Assembly (NCBI GenBank): GCA_024233625.1
Contig: JACKPJ010000003.1
Location: 93,253-157,252 of the forward strand
Origin: Deltaproteobacteria bacterium
GTDB lineage: Bacteria > UBA10199 > DSSB01
Length of the DNA stretch: 64,000 nt
Reading direction: 5' to 3'
Part shown: positions 7,310-16,644 of the stretch, piece after piece
How positions within the stretch are numbered: the first letter of the stretch is position 1
Layout: every line of letters begins with the position of its first letter
Made by a program: the position numbers and the translations under genes
Notes under the pieces: model-generated
What the model was told of the DNA's origin: nothing
Databases searched by the model: none
What the model saw: only the letters and a program-made list of their open reading frames with translations

Positions 7310-10300
7310 TGCTTTCGGACATATCTATTCGACACCCTGTCTTTGCGTGGATGCTCATGGCTGCGCTCATTCTCTTTGGCTACATTTCCTATCAACGGCT
7401 AGGAGTCAGCCAAATGCCCGATGTTGATTTTCCAGTCGTCACTGTATCAGTCACCTATGAGGGAGCTTCTCCCAATATCATGGAAACTGACGTTGTTGAT
7501 GTCTTAGAAGAATCTGTACTCAATGTCGAAGGCGTGCGTAGTATTAGCTCAACTTCTCGTCAAGAAAGCGCCAGCATCTCTATCGAATTTGATCTAGAAC
7601 GTAACATCGATTTAGCTTTGCAAGATGTGCAAAGTAAAATCGCGCAAGCTCAAAGTCGTTTGCCCAACGAAATTGACCCTCCGATTGTTACCAAGACCAA
7701 TCCTGAAGACCAGCCCATTCTATGGATTTCTCTTTTTAAAAAAAATGCGAATCAATCCTCGGACTCCAAAGAAAAAATGCACGAAATGCGTGAATTAATG
7801 AAATATGCACGCGACAAATTAAAGGATCAATTGCAAACAATTAATGGAGTCGGAGAAATCATTTTGGGCGGTTATATCGAACCCAATCTAAGAGTTTGGG
7901 TGGATCCAAATAAACTCATCGAATATGAGCTCACTGTACTGGATATTATGGATGCCATCAATCAAGGTCATGTCGAAATTCCTGCGGGTCGTCTAGAAAC
8001 TGACAAAAAAGAATATAACATTAGACTGTTAGGTGAAGCCAGTACTCCAGAAGACTTTGAAAAAATTCCCATTACCCGCCGTGGCGGTCGCACCATTTAT
8101 AAAACTATTCTGATTGGTGATGTCGCGACGGCTGAAGCTGGCCTCGATGAAATTCGGCGCATTAGTCGCACCAATGGACAGCCTTCTATAGGCTTGGGAA
8201 TTCGTAAGCAGCGCGGCTCCAATGCAGTCGCCGTTGCACAAGATATTCGCGCACGGATTAAATCAATCCAAGAACTTCTTCCTGAAGAGTATGAACTTCA
8301 AGTCAATTTTGACTCGACACGTTTCATCGAGGAAACTCAAGAAGAAATGCAGTTCACGTTAATTCTCTCTGCTGCACTCACAGCTTTGGTGTGCTGGATC
8401 TTCTTAGGTTCTATCGGTTCTACTTTTAATATTATTTTGGCGATTCCCACCTCGATCTTAGGAACTTTTATCTTTTTATACTTCTTTGGTTATACCCTAA
8501 ACACTTTCACCATGCTGGGACTTATTTTGGCAATCGGTATCGTCGTCGACGATGCCATTATGGTTTTAGAAAATATTGTCCGCCATCAAGAAATGGGCAA
8601 GCCTCGTATGCAAGCGGCCATCGACGGAGCACGCGAAATCACTCCCGCGGCTATTGCAACGACTCTCGCTCTGGTCGCAATTTTTATTCCTGTCGTTTTC
8701 ATGCAAGGAAGTATCGGAAAATTCTTCCTTCAATTTGGTGTCACGATGTCTATAGCCGTTTCTCTTTCCTCGGTTGAAGCTCTCACACTGACACCCATGC
8801 GAGCTTCTAGATTTCTCCCCGAAAAATCAAAAAAAAATGCTTTTACCCGAATGATGGATCGGTCCTTTAGCACAATCGACAATATATATAAATCCATGCT
8901 AAGTTTTTGTCTTAATCATCGCTTCTGGGTATTGGTATTTTCAGGAGTATTCTTCTTTGCTTCATGGAGTTTTTACTCTGGCCTAAACATTAATATTGCC
9001 GGATTGAATTTAAAAATTGACGCTCTCAAAAAAGAATTCGTTCCCCCACAAGATCAAAGTATGTTTTTGGTCGTGGCTGAAACTCCTATCGGTTCATCCA
9101 TCAATTTTACGGATTCTAAAGTTCGAGAGGCCGAAACAATACTTGCAAAGCATCCCGATATTTTGAGATTCTTTGCTGCTGTCGGAGGATTTGGAGGACA
9201 AGACGCCAATAAAGCAAATATGTTTATTACTCTTAAACAACCGAAGGAGCGGCCCAAGCGAGCAAAATTAGAGCGTTCCCTAGGTCAATATGAAATCATG
9301 GATGAGTTACGTGAGCAACTGAGCAAGATCAAAGACTTCAAAGTTTTTATGCGTGATCTCTCCATGCGAGGACTCGCAGCAAATGCCGGTTATCCTATTG
9401 ATTTTACTATCCGCGGTCCCGACTGGAATCAACTTACCGGGGATTCAGAAAGCTTTGTCAACAAAATGCGCCAAAGCTCTTACTTTCAGGATGTAAAAAG
9501 TGACTATGAAGCAGGACAACCCGAAATCCAAACCATCCCTGAAAGAGAAGCTGCCCAAAAACGTGGAGTAAGTATTGCCAGCATCGGTCAAACCATTCAA
9601 GCAATGATTGGAGGTGTCCGCACGGGTAAATTTACAGAATCTGGACGACGCAATGATATTCGTATCCGTTTGCCACAAGAAGAGCGTCAAGAAAGCGCGG
9701 CCTTAAAAAAACTGATGGTACGAAATAACTTGGGAGAATTGATCCCTCTTTCTGAAGTGACGACCATTCAAGAAAAAGACACTTTAAAAACTATCACTCG
9801 TGAATCACGTGAAAGAGCGATTGGCATCACTGCAAATATCAGCAAAGGCTATTCACAAGAGGAAGCGCTCGCTGAAGTGGGGCGCTTAGAAAAAGACATC
9901 TTACAAGAAGGCTATCATGTCGTTTACGAAGGTTCCGCCAAGAGTTTTGCGGAATCTTTTCAGAGTTTAACCTTCGCTCTACTGCTAGGACTCATTGTTG
10001 CTTACATGGTCTTGGGAAGTCAATACAATAGCTTCTTACATCCATTCATCGTCTTACTCGCACTCCCATTTAGTTTTTCCGGAGCATGGATAGCTCTAAA
10101 CATCACCAATAACTCGCTGAGCCTTTTTAGCTTTATCGGCTTGATACTTCTCATGGGAATCGCTAAGAAAAATTCTATTCTACTCGTCGACTTCACCAAT
10201 CAAAGAAGAAGCGAGGGGCTTAATGTGAGAGAGGCTATCTTAACCGCATGTCCACAACGCTTACGGCCCATACTCATGACAACCTTTTCGACGCTAGCAG

Positions 10301-10470
10301 CCGCAGTACCTCCTGCCTTGGCTTTGGGTCCCGGCGCCGAAACACGTATACCCATGGCAGCCGTCATTATTGGTGGTGTCTTTATTTCCACCTTCCTAAC
10401 ACTTTTTGTCATTCCTTGCGCTTACAGCTTACTAAGCCGCTTTGAAAAAATGCCTCCTTCTCACACATAA
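7306..10470 (+). CDS. RND efflux transporter, AcrB/HAE type
   Basis: I place the start at the ATG overlapping the TolC stop (7306), giving 1054 residues, typical of the AcrB class. It begins with the RND pattern LSDISIRHPVFAWML and a transmembrane segment, followed by the porter domain (FPVVTVSVTYEGASP). The proton-relay acidic pair is present in GIVVDDAIMVLENIVRHQE and the matching Lys in TM10, GIAKKNSILLVDFTNQRR. Twelve membrane segments and two large periplasmic loops are apparent. It pumps unknown substrates across the inner membrane using the proton gradient. A separately encoded adaptor would normally be needed; none is in this operon. Confidence 0.92.
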   Translation: MMLSDISIRHPVFAWMLMAALILFGYISYQRLGVSQMPDVDFPVVTVSVTYEGASPNIMETDVVDVLEESVLNVEGVRSISSTSRQESASISIEFDLERNIDLALQDVQSKIAQAQSRLPNEIDPPIVTKTNPEDQPILWISLFKKNANQSSDSKEKMHEMRELMKYARDKLKDQLQTINGVGEIILGGYIEPNLRVWVDPNKLIEYELTVLDIMDAINQGHVEIPAGRLETDKKEYNIRLLGEASTPEDFEKIPITRRGGRTIYKTILIGDVATAEAGLDEIRRISRTNGQPSIGLGIRKQRGSNAVAVAQDIRARIKSIQELLPEEYELQVNFDSTRFIEETQEEMQFTLILSAALTALVCWIFLGSIGSTFNIILAIPTSILGTFIFLYFFGYTLNTFTMLGLILAIGIVVDDAIMVLENIVRHQEMGKPRMQAAIDGAREITPAAIATTLALVAIFIPVVFMQGSIGKFFLQFGVTMSIAVSLSSVEALTLTPMRASRFLPEKSKKNAFTRMMDRSFSTIDNIYKSMLSFCLNHRFWVLVFSGVFFFASWSFYSGLNINIAGLNLKIDALKKEFVPPQDQSMFLVVAETPIGSSINFTDSKVREAETILAKHPDILRFFAAVGGFGGQDANKANMFITLKQPKERPKRAKLERSLGQYEIMDELREQLSKIKDFKVFMRDLSMRGLAANAGYPIDFTIRGPDWNQLTGDSESFVNKMRQSSYFQDVKSDYEAGQPEIQTIPEREAAQKRGVSIASIGQTIQAMIGGVRTGKFTESGRRNDIRIRLPQEERQESAALKKLMVRNNLGELIPLSEVTTIQEKDTLKTITRESRERAIGITANISKGYSQEEALAEVGRLEKDILQEGYHVVYEGSAKSFAESFQSLTFALLLGLIVAYMVLGSQYNSFLHPFIVLLALPFSFSGAWIALNITNNSLSLFSFIGLILLMGIAKKNSILLVDFTNQRRSEGLNVREAILTACPQRLRPILMTTFSTLAAAVPPALALGPGAETRIPMAAVIIGGVFISTFLTLFVIPCAYSLLSRFEKMPPSHT

Positions 10471-10581
10471 AGCCGTTCGGGCAATGCAGTATATCATTCA
10501 AGTTTATTGATGTAACGTCGTGTACAAGTTTTATGAAATTGAATAAGAAATTTTTAAAGGGAATATAAAAAGAAACAAAAA

Positions 10582-10655
10582 TCGGGACGACTGGATTTGA
10601 ACCAGCGACCTTTCCCACCCCAAGGGAATGCGCTACCAGGCTGCGCCACGTCCCG
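10582..10655 (-). tRNA. tRNA-Pro (GGG)
   Basis: The reverse complement folds as a 74-base cloverleaf. The acceptor stem CGGGACG pairs with CGTCCCG, with discriminator A and no encoded CCA. The D arm is GGCGCAGCCTGGTAGCGC and the T arm is GGTCGCTGGTTCAAATCC. The anticodon stem TTCCC/GGGAA encloses loop TTGGGGT, giving anticodon GGG. It lies just beyond the merR end of the translation operon, as I recall also for Pseudomonas. Confidence 0.96.
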
Positions 10656-10689
10656 ATGAATTATTTTTTTTTGGAATGTACAGCTTCTA

Positions 10690-11082
10690 TTAGATTCGAT
10701 CAAGTGCTTTTGCAGCCTCAAACAACTTTTCTTTCATCGTGATAAGATTTTTTTGTAAACCCTCCTGGCCTAGAAGAGGTATACTAATCTGCGGTTTCAA
10801 ATTATCTTGATTCTTTTGCTCGGGCTTTTTCTTTTCTGCTTTGAGTTCTTCAAGACGTTGCCTGGCTCCATTAATCGTAAACCTCTCATCATAGAGCAAA
10901 TTTTTGATCTGCAACAGAAGCTCAACTTCTTCACGACGATAAAGACGCTGCTTGGAACGGCTCTTGGAGGGAGCTAATTGAGGAAACTCTTTTTCCCAAT
11001 AACGCAAAACATAAGCTTTGACGCCAACGATTTTAGCAACCTCACCGATACGGAAGTATAATTTATCTGGAATCCCGGTCAT
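10690..11082 (-). CDS. MerR-family transcriptional regulator
   Basis: A 130-residue regulator with an N-terminal MerR winged helix: [27 protein letters not shown] with the recognition helix, then the wing [40 protein letters not shown]. The C-terminal part is short, charged and without metal-binding cysteines, so it is the compact class that conventionally follows ihfA in proteobacteria. Its target is unknown. It is separated from ihfA by six bases and so belongs to the pheST-ihfA transcript. Confidence 0.9.
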   Translation of the reverse strand: MTGIPDKLYFRIGEVAKIVGVKAYVLRYWEKEFPQLAPSKSRSKQRLYRREEVELLLQIKNLLYDERFTINGARQRLEELKAEKKKPEQKNQDNLKPQISIPLLGQEGLQKNLITMKEKLFEAAKALDRI

Positions 11083-11089
11083 GATACTT

Positions 11090-11383
11090 TTATGCTTCCT
11101 TCTCTGAGTCTCGATTTAAAGCTTGTTTAAGAATTTGTGAAGGTCGAAAGGTCAAAACACGGCGAGCAGTAATCATGATTTCTTCTCCCGTCTGAGGATT
11201 TCTTCCCAGACGAGGATTCTTATCACGAATCACAAAATTGCCGAATCCACTGATCTTGACTTTTTCTCCAGATTGAAGAGTTTTCTTAATAGTATCAAAG
11301 ATCATTTCTACAATATCCATGGATTCCTTCTTAGAAAAACCGACTTTATCATAAATTGCTTCTATCAAATCTGCTTTTGTCAT
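11090..11383 (-). CDS. ihfA: Integration host factor alpha subunit
   Basis: A 97-residue member of the HU/IHF family. Position downstream of pheT and the sequence [20 protein letters not shown], with [26 protein letters not shown] in the DNA-clasping arm, identify the alpha subunit. The intercalating-proline arm motif GRNPQTG is intact. IHF bends DNA at specific sites in transcription, replication and recombination. A strong GAGGAG Shine-Dalgarno sequence precedes it. The IHF-beta partner is not in this window. Confidence 0.94.
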   Translation of the reverse strand: MTKADLIEAIYDKVGFSKKESMDIVEMIFDTIKKTLQSGEKVKISGFGNFVIRDKNPRLGRNPQTGEEIMITARRVLTFRPSQILKQALNRDSEKEA

Positions 11384-11426
11384 AAGGCTCTCCTCTACAA
11401 AAGTATTTTCACATCGCCTGCTAACG

Positions 11427-13850
11427 TTATCTCAGGCTAGCACCCAATTTGTCATTTAATATCTTCAATAAATTTTCCCTCGCCTCATTTACCTCATCAT
11501 CCGTCAAAGTACGTTCATTTGAAGCATATTCCAAGCGGAAAGTTAAGGCTTTTTTCGATTGATCAATCGGCTCTCCCCGATAAAGATCAAACAAATAAAA
11601 GCCCAACAAATGTGAACCGCCCTTTTGTTTAATCAGACGGCTAACTTCTTCACACGTCACTTTCTCATCGACGATTAAGTTCAAATCTCTAAAAATCGAC
11701 GGATAAGGAGACAACTTCTTAAATTCTATCTTATTTTTCGTTTCTGTCAAAACAAGATCTAAATTTATTTCTGCGACAACCAGAGACTGAGCTAAATCTA
11801 AATCCTTGAGAACCCGCGGATGTAACTCTCCCACTTGTCCAAGCTGAGAATTTCTCATTAAAATCTCTGCATAGCGGGTCGGCATAAAAAACGACGGAAT
11901 GGAATTATTCTTTATCAAACGTATTTTTTTACCAAATTTTTGAGCAATTTCAAGAAGATAACTTTTTAAGTCCAAAAATGAAACAGCCTGATTTTTTTCT
12001 GCAAAGTAAGGCTCGTGAAAATCTCCGGTCATGCCAAGACAGAGGTGTAAAGACTCTTCAAAGGGCCGATCTTCTCCTTCAACTTGTCGAAAATGATAGA
12101 CTCGTCTCATCTCAAAAAACTTTAATTGATTTGATGACTTATGAATGTTTTTTTGAAGAGTTTGAACCATCTGTGGCAATAAGGAAGGTCTCATCACTGA
12201 AAGCTCTTCGCTGATAGGATTAGCTAGCACCTGTTCGGCTGCATAGCTTTGCTCAAATTGCTGAAGGAGCTTGGGTGAAGTAAAACTATAATGAATCAGT
12301 TCTGAAAATCCCCAAGAAAGCAAAGTTTGACGCAGTGACTGAATTGCAAGGTCTTTTTCTTTCGGTTTAGAATTCGTTAAAGTTTTTAAATCAAGTTCTG
12401 GATAAGTCGTGGGAATATTTTGATAACCATAAAGACGAGCGACTTCCTCAATGAGGTCAATCTCACGCGTGAGATCACTACGAAAACTAGGGACCTCACA
12501 CAAAAGCTCCTCACCACGCACTTGAGTTTCAATTTGTAAGGGTTCCAAAAGAGTCTGGATTTGCTGGGCAGAAAACGCAAATCCTAGAATTTTTTGAACC
12601 CGTGAGGCTCGCAAAGTTATTTGGCTTTTTTGGACTGGCTTAGGGTAAAGATCAATGATTTTCGAATCTGCCTGACCACCCGCAATTTTTAAAATTAAAT
12701 CACTCAAGGCCCGAAGGGCAGCGACGCAAATTTCGGGGTCGGTCGAACGCTCAAAGCGATAAGAAGACTCCGTTTGCATTGCAAAAGCTCGAGAGGTTTT
12801 GCGAATTCCCGACGCTTCAAAATAAGCACTTTCCAAAAATAAATCCCGTGTCGCCTCACTCACTCCAGAATCTTCACCCCCCATCACTCCGGCTAAAGCC
12901 ATCGGGTGCGCAGCATCCGCAATCACCAAGTTTTCTGGTTTGAGCTGAAGTTCTTTTCCTTCCAGGGTACGTAAGGTCTCACCGGATTTAGCTGAGCGAA
13001 TTTTGATTTCAGCACCACCAATTTTAGCAAGATCGAAGGCATGCAGAGGTTGTCCATATTCGAGCATGATATAGTTGCTTGCATCTACGACATTGTTGAT
13101 CGAACGAATACCGCTAGCTGCCAAACGTGCCTGCATCCATTGTGGAGATTCCGAGATCTTAACTCCGCGAATGATCCGACCACAATAGCGTCGACAAGCT
13201 TCATCCGACTCAAGTTGTACTCGAATAGAGTCCGAAGATTTTTGCCCTTCTAAGTTTGAATTCTGTTGATCATAGCTAGGTAGTTTTTTTTGTAGTAGGA
13301 GTGAAAAATTGGCAGCAATTTCTCGAGCAATTCCCAAAACAGACAAACAATCTCCTCGGTTAGGAGTCACGTTGATTTCTAAAATTTCGTCATTGAGCCC
13401 TAAGGCTTCATTAAGAGGAATTCCTAGAGGAGTCTCCTCGGGAAGAATCATGATTCCAGAACTTTCCTCTGCTAAACCCAGCTCACTTTCTGAACAAAGC
13501 ATACCTAAGGATTTGACCTTGCGAATTTCTGTTTCTTTTAGAGTCAATCCATTGGGCAAAGTCACCCCAGGCACTGCCAAAGCTACCTTATCTCCGGCTT
13601 TCATATTTTGAGCTCCACAAACCAAGCGAATGTTTTCTTGGCCGTTGCTCACTTCACATACAGACAAACGATCTGCATTGGGATGCTTTTCTTTAGAGAG
13701 AATCTCTGCTGTCACAACTTGATCCAGACCTGCACCGAGCTTTTCTAAAGCTTCCACTTCAAGTCCCGACATCGAAAGCTTTTCTGCAATCTCTTCAGCA
13801 CTTGCGTCGATTTTAATCCATTCACGTATCCAATTAAGACTGATTTTCAT
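11427..13850 (-). CDS. pheT: Phenylalanyl-tRNA synthetase beta subunit
   Basis: The start MKISLNWIREWIKID at 13850 is chosen over a longer in-frame start at 13898 because it matches the conserved N-terminus and is preceded by AGAAG. The 807-residue product has, in order, the EMAP/tRNA-binding domain (VVTAEILSKEKHPNADRLSVCEV), the B3/B4 editing domain (NRGDCLSVLGIARE), the B5 domain (FRSDLTREIDLIEEVARLYGY), a degenerate synthetase core and a C-terminal ferredoxin-fold anticodon-binding domain (SPYPSIFRDLNLIVDEKV). It forms the alpha2-beta2 enzyme charging tRNA-Phe. Length is normal. A hairpin-rich gap separates it from pheS. Confidence 0.96.
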   Translation of the reverse strand: MKISLNWIREWIKIDASAEEIAEKLSMSGLEVEALEKLGAGLDQVVTAEILSKEKHPNADRLSVCEVSNGQENIRLVCGAQNMKAGDKVALAVPGVTLPNGLTLKETEIRKVKSLGMLCSESELGLAEESSGIMILPEETPLGIPLNEALGLNDEILEINVTPNRGDCLSVLGIAREIAANFSLLLQKKLPSYDQQNSNLEGQKSSDSIRVQLESDEACRRYCGRIIRGVKISESPQWMQARLAASGIRSINNVVDASNYIMLEYGQPLHAFDLAKIGGAEIKIRSAKSGETLRTLEGKELQLKPENLVIADAAHPMALAGVMGGEDSGVSEATRDLFLESAYFEASGIRKTSRAFAMQTESSYRFERSTDPEICVAALRALSDLILKIAGGQADSKIIDLYPKPVQKSQITLRASRVQKILGFAFSAQQIQTLLEPLQIETQVRGEELLCEVPSFRSDLTREIDLIEEVARLYGYQNIPTTYPELDLKTLTNSKPKEKDLAIQSLRQTLLSWGFSELIHYSFTSPKLLQQFEQSYAAEQVLANPISEELSVMRPSLLPQMVQTLQKNIHKSSNQLKFFEMRRVYHFRQVEGEDRPFEESLHLCLGMTGDFHEPYFAEKNQAVSFLDLKSYLLEIAQKFGKKIRLIKNNSIPSFFMPTRYAEILMRNSQLGQVGELHPRVLKDLDLAQSLVVAEINLDLVLTETKNKIEFKKLSPYPSIFRDLNLIVDEKVTCEEVSRLIKQKGGSHLLGFYLFDLYRGEPIDQSKKALTFRLEYASNERTLTDDEVNEARENLLKILNDKLGASLR

Positions 13851-13962
13851 TTTTTTATCTTCTATAAAGCTGCATAAAAAACTTTTTTTTACCCTCAAAA
13901 ATAGAGCTCAAATAAGTTAACAAATTCAGTCAAAAAACTTTTTTATTTTTTAACTTTTTTTC

Positions 13963-13983
13963 AAAAACCCCTTTTTTAAAGGG
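13963..13983 (-). terminator. Weak intrinsic terminator-like hairpin between pheS and pheT
   Basis: Read on the reverse strand, CCCTTT, a three-base loop and AAAGGG are followed by GTTTTTG. This looks like a short intrinsic terminator lying after pheS and before pheT. With only six stem pairs, three of them A-T, it would be leaky, so it may tune pheT expression rather than stop it. Confidence 0.35.
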
Positions 13984-13986
13984 ATT

Positions 13987-14050
13987 TTTTAAGATTTTTT
14001 GGTCGCACTGCGACCGTGCGACCAAAACACTTGCATCAAAAATCTTAAAA
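13987..14050. repeat. Nested inverted repeat spanning the pheS stop codon
   Basis: An outer 13-base stem (13987-13999 with 14038-14050) and an inner perfect ten-base stem, TTGGTCGCAC (13999-14008) with GTGCGACCAA (14016-14025), form one long hairpin. The right outer arm includes the pheS stop codon. The heptamer TGCGACC or its complement occurs three times in a row. The inner stem is far more GC-rich than its surroundings. Confidence 0.6.
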
Positions 14051-15082
14051 CTGCTCTAAAAATCGGTAATCATTTTCAAAGAAAAGCCTCAAATCATTGA
14101 TTCCAAATTTAAGCATGGCTAATCTCTCTAAACCAATTCCAAAAGCAAACCCAGTATATTTTTCTTCATCGTACTTGACGTATTTAAAAACGGCTGGATC
14201 GACCATGCCACAGCCTAAAATTTCAAGCCAGCCAGTCCCCTTACAAATCGCACAGTTTTTTTTCTTTCCCTGGCAAAAAACGCAAGAAATATCGAGCTCG
14301 GCACTCGGCTCGGTAAAAGGAAAATAACTGGGTCGAAAACGCACTTGTGTCTTTTGATCAAAAATTTCCTGAATAAATAGAGTTAAAACTCCTTTAAGGT
14401 CGGCAAAAGTCGTTTTTTGGTCGATCCATAAACCTTCGATCTGATGAAACATCGGCGTATGCGTGACATCAGAATCTGCACGATAAACCACACCTGGTGC
14501 AATCATGCGAATGGGAGCTTCGTTTTGCTCCATCACATGAATTTGTACAGTGGATGTATGTGTACGTAAAAGCCATTTAAGACCTGGCAAATAAAAAGTA
14601 TCTTGCAAATCGCGTGCAGGATGATCTTCGGGAATATTTAAGGCCTCAAAGTTATGATAATCATCTTCAATCTCAGGACCTGAATAAGTTTGAAAGCCAA
14701 TTTTTTCTAAAGTTTGAGTCGCGAGTTCATAAATTTGGGTCAAAGGATGTACATGACCTTGAACGATAGGTCTTCCTGGCAAACTAATATCAAAAAGATC
14801 CTTAGCAATGGCCTGCTCATACACCTGCGCTTGCAACCGCAATTCAGCGGCATCAAAAATTTCTTCTAGATTTTCCTTGATTTCGTTGGCTTTGGCTCCA
14901 ACTTGTGGACGATCTTTTGCATCTAACTTTCCCAAACCTTTTAAAATTTGGGTCAGTTTCCCTTTTTTTCCCAAAAAAAGGACCCGCGCTTCTTGTAAAC
15001 CTTGCGGACTTTCCACATCTTTTAGAGCATCATGGAGTTCAATTTGAAGAGATTCTAGACTCGTCAGTAGCTTTTCTTTCAT
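14045..15082 (-). CDS. pheS: Phenylalanyl-tRNA synthetase alpha subunit
   Basis: The 345-residue catalytic subunit is full length. It has the N-terminal coiled coil (LTSLESLQIELHDALKDVE; GKKGKLTQILKGLG), motif 1 around HPLTQIYELATQTLEKIGF, motif 2 with HNFEALNIPEDHPARDLQDTFY and LLRTHTSTVQIHVME, and motif 3 GFAFGIGLERLAMLKFGINDLR. A CxxC-x-C-x2-C cluster in SCVFCQGKKKNCAICKGTG is a metal-binding-looking insertion that occurs in some bacterial PheS proteins. AGGAAG precedes the start. It belongs to the infC-rpmI-rplT-pheS-pheT transcript. Confidence 0.96.
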   Translation of the reverse strand: MKEKLLTSLESLQIELHDALKDVESPQGLQEARVLFLGKKGKLTQILKGLGKLDAKDRPQVGAKANEIKENLEEIFDAAELRLQAQVYEQAIAKDLFDISLPGRPIVQGHVHPLTQIYELATQTLEKIGFQTYSGPEIEDDYHNFEALNIPEDHPARDLQDTFYLPGLKWLLRTHTSTVQIHVMEQNEAPIRMIAPGVVYRADSDVTHTPMFHQIEGLWIDQKTTFADLKGVLTLFIQEIFDQKTQVRFRPSYFPFTEPSAELDISCVFCQGKKKNCAICKGTGWLEILGCGMVDPAVFKYVKYDEEKYTGFAFGIGLERLAMLKFGINDLRLFFENDYRFLEQF

Positions 15083-15244
15083 GGTTTCAACTTCCTGATC
15101 TTTACCATGTTTGAATAAATGTTATAGATGCCTATCGATCTGAAATGAGGGACTTAAATATTCTCGAACACCATAAACAAGCCCCAACTTGATGACTCTA
15201 TAGGGAGGTACTTTGAATGTAGACAGGTAATATTTTAGTCTTCA

Positions 15245-15595
15245 TTAAGCCTGCTTAACAGCAGCGACCACTTGCGCAAAAGCCTGAGCATCATTAGCTG
15301 CCATCTCAGCTAAAACTTTACGGTCGAGTGCAATATTGGCTTTTTTTAGACCACCTATAAACTGACTATAAGACATACCCTCAGCACGTACCGCAGCGTT
15401 AATACGTTGAATCCATAAACTACGAAAATCACGCTTTTTTAAACGACGGTGTATATAAGCGTATTTTAAAGCACGATCGACAGCTTCCTGGGCAGTGCGA
15501 AATAGCTTCGATCGACCACCTCGATAACCTTTAGCTAATTTTAAAACTTTATTTCGGCGACGTCGGGCTTTAAAGCCTCTCTTAGCACGTGGCAT
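15245..15595 (-). CDS. rplT: Ribosomal protein L20
   Basis: A 116-residue, very basic protein with the conserved L20 N-terminal extension ([20 protein letters not shown]) and core motifs [28 protein letters not shown] and [25 protein letters not shown]20 is an early 23S rRNA assembly protein and in several bacteria represses its own operon by binding the rpmI leader. It lies 59 bases after rpmI with an AAGGAG Shine-Dalgarno sequence. Confidence 0.97.
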   Translation of the reverse strand: MPRAKRGFKARRRRNKVLKLAKGYRGGRSKLFRTAQEAVDRALKYAYIHRRLKKRDFRSLWIQRINAAVRAEGMSYSQFIGGLKKANIALDRKVLAEMAANDAQAFAQVVAAVKQA

Positions 15596-15654
15596 AAATT
15601 CTCCTTAAGAAACACAAACTTTTTATAACGTAATAATCTTAAATAATTAAAAAA

Positions 15655-15852
15655 CTAATATAATAACATTCCTTTGATGGCTTTTGCATCTGCAGCGGAT
15701 AAATAGCTATTTTTGCGCATTTGGCGTTTACTTTTAGTAGTTTTTTTTGTCAAAATATGTCGTCGAAACGCTTTAGTATACTTAACTTTTCCTTTTGCTG
15801 TGACTTTAAAACGCTTTTTAACTCCACGTTTACTCTTAAGTTTATTTTTCAT
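15655..15852 (-). CDS. rpmI: Ribosomal protein L35
   Basis: I start at MKNKLKSKRGVKKRF (15852), which gives the normal 65 residues and is preceded by GAGGAA; a longer in-frame start at 15888 adds 12 residues not typical of L35. Conserved features are the KRGVKKRFKVTAKGKVKY start and the RHILTKKTTKSKRQMRK middle. It is the usual partner of rplT in the infC operon. Confidence 0.96.
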   Translation of the reverse strand: MKNKLKSKRGVKKRFKVTAKGKVKYTKAFRRHILTKKTTKSKRQMRKNSYLSAADAKAIKGMLLY

Positions 15853-15879
15853 AATTTTATTCCTCAATTTTTTTGGAGC

Positions 15880-15943
15880 GGCATACATAATGCCATTTTG
15901 ATCTCAGGTCAAGCTCTGATTGAGAGTGTTAAAAAATGAGCTT
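15880..15943 (-). promoter_or_regulatory. rpmI leader with hairpins and an overlapping promoter candidate
   Basis: In the 125-base gap between infC and rpmI, the reverse strand can form AAGCTC (15938-15943) with GAGCTT (15911-15916), and GGCAT with ATGCC around a five-base loop (15880-15894), just ahead of the rpmI ribosome-binding site. Such structures would suit L20 autoregulation. The same bases also hold TTGACC (15907-15912), a 17-base spacer and TATGTA (15884-15889), a passable sigma-70 promoter. The two readings are not exclusive. Confidence 0.35.
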
Positions 15944-15977
15944 TTGGACTCAAGGTTTTAGCAACAATATAACAATA

Positions 15978-16490
15978 TTAGGCTGGAGCCAAAATCATCA
16001 TCATCTGTCGACCTTCTAATTTATAATCGACTTCTTTATTTGCTTTATCACCTAATTGCTCACAAACTTTATCTAAAATCTCTTTCCCTTTGTCCCGATA
16101 GGCCATTTCACGCCCACGAAAAACAACCGTCACTTTAACTTTATTGCCATCTTCAAGAAAACGCTGAATATTACGCAGTTTAAAATCAAAATCATGTTGA
16201 TCCGTATTTGGACGATACTTAATTTCCTTTAAACTAACCGTCGACTGTTTCTTTTTAGCTTCTTTTTGTTTTTTGGTCAGCTCGTATTGATATTTCCCAT
16301 AATCCATAATTTTACAGACAGGAGGCTTTCCTTGAGGAGAAATTTCAACCAAATCGAGACCTATTTGTTGTGCACGCTCATAAGCTTTTGACGTCACAAA
16401 AATCCCTAGTTGTTTTCCATCTTGATCGATTAAGCGCACTTCAGGAACACGAATATTTCGGTTGGTGCGAATGAATTTTTTTTGCGAAAT
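15978..16490 (-). CDS. infC: Translation initiation factor IF-3, AUU start
   Basis: The conserved IF-3 N-terminus (FIRTNRNIRVPEVRLIDQDG) extends in frame beyond the first AUG- or GUG-type start to an ATT at 16490, which sits five bases after a perfect AGGAGG. This is the rare AUU start by which IF-3 represses its own synthesis in E. coli, since IF-3 discriminates against non-canonical starts. The product is 170 residues, of normal length, with the N-domain (VEISPQGKPPVCKIMDYGKYQYE), a lysine-rich linker and the C-domain (KEIKYRPNTDQHDFDFKLRNIQRFLEDGNKVKVTVVFRGRE, quoted only as KEIKYRP through FRGRE). A GTG at 16439 would cut off conserved residues. It heads the operon after thrS. Confidence 0.93.
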   Translation of the reverse strand: MSQKKFIRTNRNIRVPEVRLIDQDGKQLGIFVTSKAYERAQQIGLDLVEISPQGKPPVCKIMDYGKYQYELTKKQKEAKKKQSTVSLKEIKYRPNTDQHDFDFKLRNIQRFLEDGNKVKVTVVFRGREMAYRDKGKEILDKVCEQLGDKANKEVDYKLEGRQMMMILAPA

Positions 16491-16644
16491 GTGAACCTCC
16501 TGTTTATAGGTTTAAGCTGAACTATTATATCAATACCACAGATGAGTGGCAATTTATCCGCCTATCTTACTGATAATTTAATATGCGTCAACTGGGAAAT
16601 AACATCGACTCCTCAGGAATAAAACAAGGCAGGTAGAATATTTA

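Noticed and set aside
15083..15244. Phe leader peptide or T-box upstream of pheS
   Set aside because: No run of Phe codons or T-box core could be found in this 162-base gap.
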